DNA of 64,000 nt, taken from Apophysomyces variabilis. Taxonomy: Eukaryota; Mucoromycota; Mucoromycetes; Mucorales; Mucoraceae. The DNA is taken from positions 182,543 through 246,542 of the forward strand of contig MZZL01000395.1 in the NCBI GenBank assembly GCA_002749535.1, given 5' to 3'. The notes under the pieces were generated by a model. It made no database searches, was not told the origin of the DNA, and was given only the letters and a program-made list of their open reading frames with translations. Positions 27,401 to 42,400 of this stretch are shown here, in pieces (the stretch's first letter is position 1; every line of letters begins with the position of its first letter). The translations under genes were made by a program, and so were the position numbers.

Positions 27401-30400
27401 ACCACAACCAGCATACATTGAAAAGATCAGCTAGGACAGGGGCGATGTGGTCAAGGATAGGTTTTAGCATTTCACCGCGAATATGATCAGGTCCAGGTGC
27501 TTTGCGTACTGGAAGACGCTTGAGGGCTTCAGTCACAGACCCAAGATTGAACGGGCTGTTATCAATATGCGAGAAACTGCGAAGAGGAAGGGTATCTGAC
27601 CAGATGGTCCCAGAGGCAGCGTTTACCATAGGTATATTGTCTTCCAAGAGGTGTCCGTTATAGACTCCCTCAAGGTGACTGGCCATTCGATCTGCTGCAG
27701 CCTGTGGACCTGCAGGGTCGGAGAAGCTGGGATGAAGAGTTCGTCCCCGACGTATGCGTTTCATCGTGGCCGTGGCAGAGTGGAAGTCACCATTGGCAAT
27801 CTTATTGCAGAATGCTCGCCATGTTTGATATCTGCGTCGGTTAATGGCTTTTCTGACATTGGCGCTGGCTTTTTGATGCCGTAGCCACCATGTTAGTTTT
27901 GCGGTACCAATTGCTCTTCTCCATTTCTTGTAGCAGTATTCTCTATGTTGTACAAGGCGGTCTAACTCATCAGTCCAAAATTCATGGTGGTGGCGGAGAG
28001 AGCGTTGCTGGGGGCCAACGGTTTTATCCAATGCTTGGTAAATCGCGTCATTGAATTTTGCCGCTAAGGCGTCTATGCCGTCAAGAGTGAGAGCAAGGGG
28101 CGGATTGTTGAGCAGGAGCTGAAGTTGTTGCCTAAGAAGCTCAATGTTGGAACGGAACTCCTGGACGTACTGGGTGCAGATATGGTCATTAACCAGTTTG
28201 CTAAGGCGCCATAAGCGACGGGAAGATACGGTGGGGGGAGGTGCTGGAGTGGTGCTGTCAAATGTAAGGTGAACTAGTTTATGGTCAGATCCAAGAGAGA
28301 GATCATCCCTAATGCACATGGAGGGGTTGAGGAGGGGGTTAGCACTAATATACCAGTCAATGATACTAGATCCATTATATCGGAGAAGGGTTGGTTGACC
28401 GAACGCCAATGTAGAATTCCATAGCGTAAAGCCATTTTCCTTCATCCAATTGGCAACTAGCGTTCCACGGGGATTGGAGGCATGATCGCCCAGTAAGCGC
28501 CCTATACGGGCGTTGAAATCGCCGCAAAAGATAGTATTCGATGTACTGGGGTGTTGGAGCGCGAGGTGATTAAGAATTTCGAGGGCAAATGTGTCGGATA
28601 TAGAGGGAGGCAGATAAACGCAGTGGATGAGTATGTCAGCTAATGTGCATGTCAGATGGTATGGGGAATAGGTCGGGTCGGGATCAGGAACAAAGTTGAC
28701 CGGGTAGGTACAGGAGGGATTAATAAGTAGGCTTATTCCCATTTGTCCGCGGAAACGGTTGTGGTTAGTATGGGTGCTGTAGACGTGATGTCGAGTCCAG
28801 TGGGTAAGGTATTGGTTAGGAGAAAGGAGCCAGGTTTCAGTGATGAAAAGAAGAGGGGAGTTCTGTGTATGAGTTAGTATAGATCCAATGGCTTGTTTGC
28901 GAAGCCCAGTAGCATTAAAAATGGTTAGAGTGATGTTATCGATACTCATTCAGACAGATTGTCGGAGGAGTCGTTCATTGAGGTGTCGGCATCGTCTTTA
29001 GGGAGTTGAAAAAAGTCACAGTCGTCTGCATGGTTATTCCAGCGACTGGATAGAGGCTGTTTAAGATCTTCAATTGGGATCCTACCATTCTCAGCAAAGG
29101 TTCGGGCAACTGCGTATTTAACGGGAGGACAGATATACTGGAGGGCTTTAGCCATGCGGTCGCAGTGCACCTCAAAAGAATTTAGGATCGTTCCATAGTT
29201 GGTTTATCTTTGTATTTCGGGTCGCGGAGATTCACAGGGTCCAAAGGATCATACGTCAATGGTGTGATCCCGAAGCGGTTCAATTGATCAAGGAGTGTCT
29301 GTTCAAAGTCGTTATGAATTAGAAGAGCAATTACCTGACGGTCGGGGTAATGAATGTCTAAAATGCGGCTATTATCAATACCTAGTTTGCGTAGGCGAGC
29401 CCGCATCTGGCCTGTAGGAATGCGGGCCCGGGCCGGAAGATATAGGTACTTGAAGCCATGAGTAATGGTGGGAGGTATGAAAGCGCGTGCAACTGCTGCT
29501 TGACGACGCTGTTGCGTCTCAGGCGAGGGCTGTGCTCGTTGTTTTGGGAGTGGAAGAGCCCATTGAGAGGCTGAGGACGTTTGTGTTGTAGTGGAAGCGG
29601 TGGAAATTGGGTGTCATATTGGGAATCTACAGTAGTTGTTGTGGTGCCATTGGCCAGTTGAGCGCGAAGTTGTCTTTCAGTATGTTCCAATTCAGCAATT
29701 CTGCGCTGGGCAGTGGCAAGTTCCTTTTGAAGCTGGCGGAGCTGTTCATAGATAGTGTCATGTTCCAGCAATTTCTGCCGTTGGCTGTTCAATTCCTCCA
29801 TGATCTGAGTCATGAAGCTTGGGAGACTTTCGTGGTGTTCAAAGGTAAGTGGTTGCAGTTCACGTTGAGTTTGGGTCAAGGTTGGCATGTGTTGCACCGG
29901 GTTTGGCGTTGCACATTTAGATCGAGAGGGTCCTGTGAGTTCCATTGAGATAGGTAGCCTGAGATTTCATTTTCAGGCGAAGATTCGCGTGGTTGGTTGC
30001 TCTTTACGGCAGCTATCAACGTTCTGATAGTGAGGTGAATAAAAGTTTTGAAGCACGGTGGTTTACAGCGAAATATAGGCTGTGGTTGGGTGGCATGGCT
30101 GGTTCCATTTCGACGAATTTTACCAGTGGTATTGCAGGAAGGGCAGATAAGATGTTTACGATAGGTGTCAAAGTCCTTCTCGAGGAGAGCAGCCTCCTCG
30201 GTGGAGAGAGCGGGAACTCGTTGTCTGGAGCCTTGGAAAGGCGACATCGCTTGTGAAATACGAGCGAAAGAAGGTGGCAGTTGTGTAGTGGGAAGGAGCA
30301 GAAGTGGGGACAGTTGAGAAGGATGACGTGCGGCAGTAATTGTTTGTTTGTTTTGTTTAATGCTTTGGTGTTTTTTACTATGAAACTACACTGATGGTAC

Positions 30401-33400
30401 CCAAAAGTGTAGGATAGCGGAAAAAGGATCTGCTTTTTGTCCTCTTAGAGGTACCTCCCGAAAAAGGAAATTGAAAAAGTATCTTTAAAATCATTTTGAG
30501 TTTTAGAGGTACCTCCACAAAATTCCATTGTGTTGTTTCTCTTTCCCTTTTCCCTGTTCCACTGTTCAGGGTTTTTTTAATGGACTGTTCCTTTACAGAC
30601 CGGACGAGAGCAATTAGGCTTAAACAAGCGTGTGTTCACCGTTATAAATAAAAAATTCAAGATTTTCACCGTTACCTCTAAAATATAGTCACCCTTTGTT
30701 CCGACATTTATCCCAGCAGTTGTAAGAATGTGAAGCAAAACCTTGGAAGTCGCTTGACCTTACACTGTTGCATGCATCGCGGATCTTTGTCGATAAGGTG
30801 TCCTCTGACAGGAACCGGTTGCGCTTAACCTTGCTTTTCGCCACAGACCAGAATTGTTCTATTGCGTTAAACTCAGGAGAATACTTAGGAAGATATACAC
30901 ATTTATATCCTCGATATTGAATATACTTTGTGATATCTTTGTTGACATGAATAGGTGCATTATCCATAACAATATAGTGTCCCTTCATGTTAGGAAACTT
31001 GTCCATTTCATCCAAAGTATTCTTCAAAAAGCTGATGTAGTGACCGGTTGCAGTGCCGGTGCTCACTTTCTCGTATTGGTCATCAGCCTTTCTCTTCCTA
31101 ACGAGGCTGTGGGATTCTCACGCTTACCTTAATTAAGCCTGTAGCAGAGATGGCACCTAAAATAGACATTGTTTTCCCTCTTGTTGTAGGAACAGTAAAA
31201 ACAGCAGAAACACCCTTCTTTGACCAAGCTCTTGTGCGTTTCATGTTTATATGAAATGCAGACTCATCAAGAAATACGCAGTTTGTCAGGAAGTTCAAGT
31301 CAGTTTGTTCCCACTGACGGACCCAGTCATATCGCTCTTGAATTTTTTCCACACTGTTTCTTTCAACAGATTGAAAGTGCTTTTTTCAACGAAAAGTTGC
31401 AGTGAAACCGCATGAGGTTGTAAACAGTGCTGCGAGAAACTTGAAGGTTCTTATACTTCTTCGCTAAATGTTCAGCTACTTCGATGACTGCAGCAGAAGG
31501 ATTATCATCAATGAAGTCGGTGACAGTCTGCTTGTGTTCCGCAGTCAAAATGGGTCTACGACCAGACCTTTACCCTTGTCGAAAATACTATCAGGTCGTT
31601 CATCATACTGCTTAACCCATCTCTGGGCAGTGCGAACATGAATATCAAGCTGTTTTGCAGTCAAGAACTTGTCAATCTTCAGCTTAAAGAACCTGGTCTT
31701 ATCTTGGCAAGTGTAGCGTACATATTCTCGCTTTTCACCCACTTTCTTCATATGAGAATCTTCGCTGCTTGGTTTATCCACCTGTATTGCGATGCTTTGA
31801 GATCCCACAGAAGCCGTCTTCTCTAAGTACTCAGTGTAAAAGGTAATTGTTTCAACGACAAATTGTTCCTGATCAACAATATAATCTGTACTTATTGAAA
31901 ATACTGTATCATTGGCGTACTTTATTTCCAAAAATTAAAGTCGCATCTAGCAAATTCACTTGGCGCATTTTGGAAACTGGGCTTGACGCTAACAAATTAC
32001 ATTAATTGTCGTGTTATAAGAGTTCGAATTGACCACTTTTACATATCTGTCATAAAACTGACGACGCCACACCCATCTCCCCGCCAAGTGAATGCCGGAT
32101 GCGTATATAAATTGTAGTTTATTGTGACATATAATTCCAATGGACTGCGACTTTGATTTTCGTAGTTTGCAAAATTATTTTTGGGAGATACTGTATTTCA
32201 TGGTTTGGAAATGCTGAATTGGACGAGAAATAACGCCCTTTACGAAAAAGAGAGAATGTATCATTCCAGCTAGTACTTATAGTCGTAGAAAGTAGTTACA
32301 CAACAAAATTACTATCAGCACCCCGATTTTCTGGATACTACAGGTACTTCAGCTAAAGGAAAGCAGCTCAATTATGAAGGTTGAAATCTGAGCTCAGCTT
32401 CTGCATTGAGCATACAATGTATGGGTTGTAGTACATATTTTGCTAAGATCGTCGAGGCCGGATCGGACATTCGTTGGCTTTTGCAATCGCTGTTTGGCTA
32501 ATGAGAAAGGATTATGGATAATTATTTTAAATTTGAATGCCTTCTTTCTGTTTATTATTTTTCAGTGTGCTTTGTTTGCTTGATTGATACATACGACATC
32601 AATCCGTAGATAATGCATTCTGGCGCGATAGTACTTGCAAAGTTTGATCAGATTGCCCTCATGAAACCGGTGATGGGTGCCTCATAGTTTGGAGTTTGCA
32701 CTTTCCATTCACTATGTCTATCCCATCGATACGAAATTGCGTACTTTCAGGAACATTTTCATTGGACGATATTGATATACAGTGAATGGCGTCCATCTGC
32801 GATGTTGTGTCCAAAAGAACAATTTTGCTTCTGATCCGATCCCTCCGCAGTATTGAGGTTCTCGACGTTTTGCCGAACGATATATCGAATGGTATGCATA
32901 CTGGTATAAAATCATACTTGTAAAAAGATTTATAGAATTAATACAATATTGTTTTTGACTCTTTTCCATCAGTGTTTTGTATTTGCTTGCGTGGTCTCAG
33001 GTATTGTCAGTAAGAAATAGGAATAAAAGGCGTTTGTTGACAACGTCATATAGGAACTTTAGTTAAGTAAGAAAGTCAAATCGGCTTAGCGATAATGTTG
33101 GAGTCTATGGTATGATAAGCAAATAATTATGCATCAATAAAGCTCTATTTGATTTTGGTCCCACAAATGTACTGCATGCTACCACATATTCCATATCTTA
33201 ACTCGTTGACAACAGTGAAATTATGATGAAATAGATTATGTCTTTAAACCAGCAAGTCTTTCCGCGGAGGACATAAGCTGATCGAAAAATAATAAAACTA
33301 CCTTGTCTGTGCGCAAAACAGGCATTACAACAGTATCACTGCCATTGTTTTCTTTATTAGCAGGTAGGTTAAGTACATTGTCTATTGCCAAGCTTTATCT

Positions 33401-36400
33401 TGTATTGCTAAGTGGCTCATGGACTTTTCACCACGATACTCCACAAATTAAAAAGCAAGTACAATGTGGGGATACTGAAAGGCTCGCGTCAATTGAACTA
33501 GGATACCATATCCATCCATCACTGCAGTTGAAAGGACGTTTTACCCTGGGTAAAATCTGGGTAAAACGTCAAATATTACCCACATTTTACTCACATTTTA
33601 CTCACATTTTACCCACATTTTACCCACCTTTATTACTTTTATTAATTGGATAAAACAGTACGTGTCAGACGTAATTACATCAATGCTATTGGACTAAGTT
33701 GTATGCATTCAACCATGTTCTTTTCTTTAAGCTCTTTTATTGGATTAACTTGCTTACAATGATACATTCTATTGGAGCTAATGATTCTTATCTAGTCTTT
33801 CTGATTGGATGCTCTTTTCGTTGCATTCATTATTTTAGCCAATAAAATACACTTCTTTATCATGTACAACGACACTTCTTTAGCCTTATATATAGAGAAA
33901 ACAAACATTTTTATTTTATTGAAGATATATAATATAACGTACGAACAGGTATCTAACTTTACGATTGGATCTATATAATCTTACCTAATCACTGAAGGCT
34001 AAAGAAGCATAGATTTTAAAAAATGATAATTAGTAAAACATACTAAAAGCTAACATGTTAACATACCTAAGACGGCATAGCAACAACAAATGGCAACATT
34101 ATATATAGGCCTACAAAAGATTATCTTGATGAGTAATCAAGTTACAACGTAAAAAACTATCTGTACCATTAAAACATGCGTCATGTTTCTCTGTTTTTAT
34201 TTTTTTAAAGAAAGGAAAAGCTACTCTATAGACAAATAAAAAGTCAAGATTAGTCACATTTAGGTCAGTCAATCAAAATACCTTAGTTAAAAGTAAGAAG
34301 CAAGCTTTCCTATGACGTTGCAATTATATCGGCTATCAAAAGAAAAAAAAAGAATGAGATGCTGTCAAATGAAAATAAAAGCTTGCCAGTAAAGAACACG
34401 CTTTCAGGTCAAGGTTGTATATCATTAGGATGATATATCATCAACATTGTGAAAGTGAGTTTGCCGTTGAAGAAGTACTAAAACACCATGGAGTGAAAAA
34501 AAAAAGCAAAGGAAAAAGTTTGTGAAAGGAAAGGATAAGTAAAAACAAAACGGGAATAACCCCATAAAAAAGAAAAAAAAACATGTTAAAAGCGCGTGAT
34601 ATAAATATTGACGCGGTTCGTGGGAATCACGCATACACTGTCATACTGCTTATATTTTTACATTTGCTAGTTTTTTCACTTCTGGGAAAGGAGGGACTGA
34701 ACAATACTGAAGATTGCTCCCCCCATGGCAAAGTGGGTAAAATCTCATGTATTACCCAGGGGTAAAATGTGGGTAAAACGCCTACTCTACCGCAGTGCAT
34801 AAGCGTAACCAGGAGAGTCATATTTATCAGGTAAGCTGAGGCTCACTTCGCACAGTACTTGCATGACGTCTGCCAAAGAAACTTTGCCAACCTGCACACA
34901 AAGAGTATAAAGGTAAGTCCGACACCATCAGAGAAAAGTGTTACATTTAACAAGGAGACATATGAGGGAGGCAGAAAAAAGATTTGGATGACACTTTTTC
35001 TGGCACCGATACAGACATAATCTTACAGCACCAACACCTACATAGTATGGTGCAAGTGCTATTGAATTTGTTTTGAAACAATTTTTGATTTCAAATCTTT
35101 GCTTTCATATATGGTAATTATCTAGTTTATGTCTGCCTAGCGTCGCATGTCTTTCTCAAAGCAGTTTGGCTTCTTTCACACCAAGATTGCCTGTATTAAC
35201 ATCTTCTAAATTGTTATAGAGCAATTTGCAATATAGTTTTCCACCTTTTTAATGTAGTAATTATTGAACTACTATCTTACAGGGTCGATTTGCTATTTGA
35301 TCATAGTATAAACTGATTCTTTGAGTAGCTTGTCGGTCTACAGTATTCATTCGTTCACCAGCAAAATACTGCTTTTATGAATTTTTAATGTGCTGCAGCT
35401 GATTTTCCTTTTTATTTTAAGCATGCTAGTTAATATATGGCACTTGCTAAGCCATCATACAAGTATCTCTCTTTCTACAGTATTCCCTGCTTGATCGATG
35501 TTTTTCAGTTGCAGATGATAGTCAATCTCAAGAAACATGCATCATCCGTAGGTATTTTTAAACTAGCTTTTACTGTTCCATTATCGGACACTCACTAACA
35601 TTCTTCTACAGAGATTACCTGTTTCTTCTCTAGTAGTCAGTCTCCTTCTGTTGTATTCTCTGCTTGATCGATCTTTTTCGGTTACAAATAGTAACCAACC
35701 TCAAGAAATAAAATCTCATGCATAGGTATTTTCAAACATTCATAAACTGCAAATTGCAACAGTTCTCACATATGTTTTTCATTCATAGTGAGCCTATTGC
35801 ATTGATCGGCAAACTCAATCCATGATAGGAAATTCCATCAATAGTATGCTGCAGATCTACAGGGTTTTCAACGATTATCTTATTGAAGCTGTCATCGCAC
35901 TCAGCAATCATGCCGGTGAGATGGTATATATTCTGCGGATAGTCCTTTTCTTAGGAAATAGGTCTTTTACCATTCATTCTAGGCCATCATCCGCCTATGG
36001 CCTGCGCTGCTTTCCGCAATAGCAATGAATGGAGTGCAATAGTATACTCTTCATGATATCGAGCACCTCTGCCTTAGCCAGCCTTTTTTTCATAGACAGC
36101 TCTATGTTGCGCATGAAAGAGTCTCTTTATGCAATAAGAATAGGATTTCATGCTCAGGACAGGAGAAGCTGCTTACGCCCCTTCGACAATCATTTGCAGT
36201 TGTTGCTCATAGTGAAATATACAAAGGCAACATTGTGCATTTTTGCTTTCCTATAGTTATGAAGTGATGTACAATGGTGTTGTACTCTTTGATAGTCTGT
36301 TTCATGGCGATCGATTCTCATATTTATAATTTTTTTATTGTTCAATATCCTCTTCGCGGATTTGAACGCAATCTCCGAAATAGGTGGTTCAAGACATTAG

Positions 36401-39400
36401 TCGCTCTTCAATAGATCGATTTCTACATTATATTTTTGCTTCGTAATTGTCTGTTTAATGTACCCATACGCAGCATCAATGGGTGGGTGGGGTGATGGGA
36501 GGCCTTGGTGCGCTACGGAGAGAGCGGGCCAAGGCTAATGAGACTTGTACTAATCATTCATTCCAGCTGACAAAACAATTACCATGCAACATATTTATCT
36601 TGGACAAATCTGCTATATATGGCGATCAAAGATGCTGTATATATTGTCACCTGCAACAATTATGGGCTTTTCCACTGTAGACCTCTGACTTTGAACTGCA
36701 TCTACTTTATCCAGAGAAGAGTCATGACAATTCTGAAACAAGACTTTTTATTCTAAAGACATTTCTGTGTAAAAGTCTTGCCTTAGTTTGGTAAGATCTA
36801 GTATTTTACGCCGAGTAGATGTGGTTCAAAGTTAGGTGAAGTTTCTAACTATTCAATACCACTTGCACCATAGAAAACAATAGGTCCAGTTCACCTGAGA
36901 TTGCTGGAGTATACAAAAAATATATGCACTAAACCGTAATCCCTACCTACTGTATGAGGATATTAAAGTGATGATGGACGTGAAAAACACCGAAACGGGC
37001 TGAATGCAGTGGAAAGAATTGAGGTTGTGCAGCAGGTTATTCAATATCCATTGCCCCGTCATGTTGCAGAACACAACGCCAAAACAGAGAATATTTCTGC
37101 TTGTGGCATAAGGGGTGCAGACAACAGCATCACAAAGTCCTTATCTGGCAACGCTACTAGTGGGTTATTAACCTTGTCCTAGGATTTCAAGGTCTCCACT
37201 ATCACTTAGGAACCCAAACGCAGATGGATACCTCCCAACCAAACGCAGATGGAAGGGGGACTTCCTTACGTCAGATGAACGGGTTGTCAGTACAAAGGAA
37301 AAATGGAGGCTACTGGCGCATTATAAAACTTTTCAGTGACGCATTACTGGTTTATTCAAAAGTTTTTGAAGATTTCATCCAAAATTGTTTGAGATTCCGC
37401 CCAAAATTGTTTGAAGATTTGGAGATAAAAGTTATAAAGAATTTGCCAACAACTGCTAGTGAGTATCCTCTTAAAATGTGATAGAAGGCTTACCGATTTG
37501 AACATCTAGAGAAGATAAGCATTAGCAGAATAATAATAACAGGGAAACATCGGATCAGACATTCCAAACCTTGATATATATCAAAGAAGGTTGGCATTAA
37601 GTAGTTTCAGGCTAAAAGCACAAAATCTCATTTTTGGTGCGTCTGATAGCAATATCAAGTCGTCTAAAAACAAACAACGACAGTGGTATCTCACATCACT
37701 CCTTTAGTTTGTCTCAGAAATAAATGATTGTAGGCACATTTACTGCGTTTTACCTATTTGTCTGCGTGTTTTCTAATTTTTATTTGCGGAATCCAAAAAA
37801 CGCTTTTGCATGATTGGATGAAAACATTGGCGGTCAGTCTACCCTTTGCGTACAGTCGTGTCCATGTTCACTATTTACTGAGATAGTTTATTTCAAACCA
37901 CAGCAAGACGAGTTTATTTGAAGAACTGGTTCTCTAGTTTTTCATCTAACGGAAAACCGCTCAGCGTGTCTGATCCATCTTTGACAGTCTGAGCGCTTTA
38001 CTTTTCGCGCTGCTTGAACAGTACGTTCTTGAAGGTTATCGTCAACTTGTAAGGGTTCCCTTCTTACCCCCAGCCTTCACTTTGGCCGAAAACTCTTTCA
38101 TTGGGTTAAGGAAGGGAGAGTAGGGAGAAAGTTAGAGACATTTGTATCTTCTTTCTTCGACCAATTGCTTAACCTTGACTGGTGTATGGATGGGTACATT
38201 ATCCATGACAAGATAATAACTGTTCATTCCGTGGCAATCCAATCTTTTGTGATTGCCTAATAGACAAAGTTTAAGATATAATAGGAGAAAAGGAGAGCTT
38301 AGCTACATTCAGGAAAAATAAAAGTGGAATATAAGGCAATACAATTCAGCAGAACAGGAATTGGGTACCATTGCCCTGACAGCTTCTGATACCATAGCTG
38401 ACAGAAACGGATATGATATCATCAATGACGTATAGAAACGAACGAAGAGGGTATATTTCCTCTAGTGATGTTCCATTCTGTTCAAGACCTTCTATTAGAC
38501 TGAGTCCATTTTTACTCTTGGGAGAATTGTTGTCTTATCTCTGAATTGTTGTCATCCATAAGACATCCATCGATTTCTTATCCATGACTGTGATTTTTGG
38601 TTTCAGTGACCTGAGCAATATAAACGCGAAGGGACAACACCTTTTCTGCTCCTTGGCTCAGTTATCCAAAATATCCCCGGTATGTACTTCACATGGATTA
38701 TCTGTACAGAATGACTGATATCCCTCTTCTGTAACCTTTAGCCTGCATGATCTCTGTCCCGAACCACCTTGTTTGCGTGAATAATCTCTCTGCACTCCAC
38801 TAGGTAAGTGAAAAATAAATGTTGTCTGTTTATGCACAGTGTTATTCATTATCTTCTGCTTCGAAGTCCTCGCCAGGTGTTGCATCGCTTCAAGTCCTCT
38901 GCAGTGCGTTACACTCTAACCGGCAATCCATGGAAGCCTTGCCTCTCTGTCGCCACCCCCACCGATACAGGTGCGGGGCCGGCCCCTACCTTTGGGTAGG
39001 ATTACCCTTCCGGGGTAAGCCAGAAAAAAAAAATGTCAAGCTATCCTTCCATTTACTAACCATGAACATTCTTTCAAGCTGCTCGAATGAATTTTGTGTC
39101 CACGGAAGGACCAAGTTGAGGTAAGTAAAATATATTTCCCGCATAATCCATTTACTAATGACGCTTATTTATATCCCTTCTAGCACTAACTTGATTCTTG
39201 CATTGACGCAAAATTAAGTTAGAGTATCGTATCCGTCAAAGAGCACATTAGCTGGCCTGGGCTGCAAAAAGTCTCGTCCAATTTTTAATTCCAGCTCATC
39301 CAATAAAAATTTAGAATCTGGGCTAAATATATTTCAGCTCTGAGTACTGATACAACAGCTTTTGTGTCTTACTTCAAAAACATCGTTCTTCATGGGGAAA

Positions 39401-42400
39401 AGCGGCGGATTTCTCACACCCAAAGCCATTGCCAATCGAATCAAGGCCAAAGGCCTTACAAAGCTTAAATTCTACTGTCAGATTTGTGAAAAGGCTTGCC
39501 GCGATGCCAACGGCTTCAAATGTCACACCATGTCCGAATCGCATCAGCGCCAGATGCTCTTGGTTGCTCAGAGCCCTGGCAAATACATTCACAGCTTTTC
39601 TGATCAGTTCAAACGAGAGTTCATTAGCATTTTATCCCGTCGTCATGGAACAAAACGAGTGTTTGCAAACAATGTATACCAAGAGTATATTGCCGATAGA
39701 CACCACTTGCACATGAATGCAACCCGATGGACCTCCCTTGCCGAATTTGTCAAACATCTCGGTCGTGAAGGCATTTGCCATGTGGATGAAACAGAAAGAG
39801 GGTTCTATATTGCTTGGATTGATAACAGTCCAAAAACCCTAGCCAAGCAGGTAGGATTCACAAGAAGAAAAGGGAAAGAGGGGGAACATGTTCCTCTCAC
39901 TTCCAATGGAATATTGAATCTAACCTATGAATTTTTTTTTGATGTAGGCTGCGATACAAAAAATGGAACGAATGGCAAAAGATGATGAAGAGCGAGATCT
40001 GGAGACATTGCAGAAACAGATTGAACGTGCTTCGCAGTTGGCCGAGGAACGAGGTGTTACGGAACAACAGGCTTCAGAGTTAAAACGAGAAGAACAGCAG
40101 GGAAAGATCAAACTGAATTTGTCTCTCAAACCAGCTGCCCCATCTAGTTCGGAACCAGTGAAGGGAAGCGGAAGTGGAAAGATGAAATCCATGATGTTGG
40201 GCAGCTTAAAAAAGCCAGGGGGTCTTTCAGCGTTGGCCAAGGCTTCCTCCTCGTCTCAGTCGTCTAGTAGCAGTGGGACCAATGGTATCAAAATAGGTAC
40301 TAGTTTGGGAAAACGCAAGATGGAGAATGGTTCGGAGGAATCGAATTCCAAAAAGACAAAAGCGTAGATGGATGGCAATCGCTTTTCTACTGTAAATACC
40401 TTTTATTCTCTTTTTCAGAGCAAACTTATGGCAAAGGATAATATCTTTTATCTTGCCCCTTTTCCTTTTTGCTTTCATCTAAATAAATATTATTCCTGCA
40501 TCTTTGATCATATTCGTTTGTGATAAGGAAGGGTCAATTTAACCAACTTTTGCTTTATCGCTTGAGATCCCCTGGATTTGACCTTAACTTCGTTGAGTGT
40601 GGGTTACGGCGCAGCTCACTTAATTATAATTGAAGTTTTGCCAAACGAAATCTGATAACACGGTGTCACTGGACGACAATATTTGTGCCCGTGAGATAGA
40701 GACTTGAATGGCATGAAAGAGGGTTTCGGATGTAAATTTTCGTGCAAAACTTGCAGAAAAATTTAATTGTAAAGATCCGAGTCTATAACCTTTGGTCAAT
40801 GCTCGATATTTGAGCTGCAAATTTTATGTTTTAGGAAAACATGCAATAATAGATGCTAAATCCCATTCGGATGACTAGACCAAACAGTTACCGCAAAACA
40901 GTAAGGCCGTTCAAATTAGCATGGACTTCGAAAGACCAGTCCTGTTCTTAGTGAAATCTCAATTTTGGCTTCTCGTTTCTTGTGTTAACACAGAGATTAG
41001 TCATGCAGACTCTGTGCTTACACGCTTGTAACCAACCAACTCCCCAGTAAATCCCATCTTTTCCCCGATTATTGTACCATACAGATGGACATAGGTTCGT
41101 TTGCCTTTTTGTTTTTGTTTTCTAAACACAGGTTTACCATCTTATTCTGTCACACTTTGAATTACGGAAACTAAGTGACATTGATCCACGGTATAATTCT
41201 TTGATCACTTTCCCTCGCAGAATGGTTTCTTCTACAATGGCTTCGCAGTGACACGTTTTGACACGACCATACCAGATCCCACGTGTGCCTTGATGTGTAT
41301 AACAAATAACATTGCCCGCAAACTTATGGCCTACCAAAATTTTCACACAAAACCAATAATTCCGCCATTACTCATCAGTTTCCCGCTTCCTGCCTATGGT
41401 TTGTATCTTTACTTTACCTCCTACATGGCTCACCATAAAAATGGCTGTGCCTCCTTCTCCTTCAGGAATATTCTTCTCTCGCAAGACATGATCAAATTCG
41501 GGAGCCAAAATTTTTGCTGTGACAGAACATCGTTTGTCTCTTCGTTTATGAGAACAGATAAGGATCATTGAATCGTAAGGACAGCGTTGGACATGCATGT
41601 TTTGAAGATCTTGGGTGGTATATTCCTGAAGATGGATCGGCTGATCCGGCAGAGGCGGGATAACAAAGGCGTCATAAAAGGCCTGCGCATGACTCGGCGT
41701 GACATTCGAAACAATGATATTGTCAGGCAGGATAATGACGTCGTGGGCTTCCGGCAAGGTTGAATGGGTGGTGACCATGGATGTATTGGTGATAAAGGTT
41801 CGCCAAGGGGCGGGTTTTTCCTTGACGATCGCGTGGAGATTGGCGGCCAGACTACCGGTATCTTCTTCGATGCGTTCGGGCCAATCACTCTTTGCCGTGG
41901 CAATCATGATATGACGCCCATAAGGCGACATGGAGCCAAGAATGGCCGACTCATTGTCGAAATCGAGATTCGGGTATGGCCGGTGATCGTCGCAGGGGGA
42001 TGCACAAGCATGACAATCGTCGAGTAAAAGATCCGAAGGCGGCACCTGATCCAGTTCTACTTGTTTTTCTTCTGGAGTGGCCGTTCCAACGACCGAGTTA
42101 AACCGTTTCAATAGAGAGTTCATAAAGAGTGAAAATAGAGATAAAGAGAGAGAGAGAGGGAGAGACAATCAAGAGATAGACGTGGTGTCTGTATGTGTGA
42201 GAAACAAAAATAAGCAAGTATAAAAAAGAGCGGAGATAAACTTTCCCAAGCCTGGGGAGGACTGTCTTATCAGATCCTCTGTCTTTTTTGGGTCATCCGC
42301 ATTCTTTTGATTCGGTTGGAACGTCCGCGCCCTCTCCTGTTTCTTTCTCTCTCTTTTTACGTTCTTAGGAAGGAAAAAAGTATAAAGCCGTGCCCCCAAT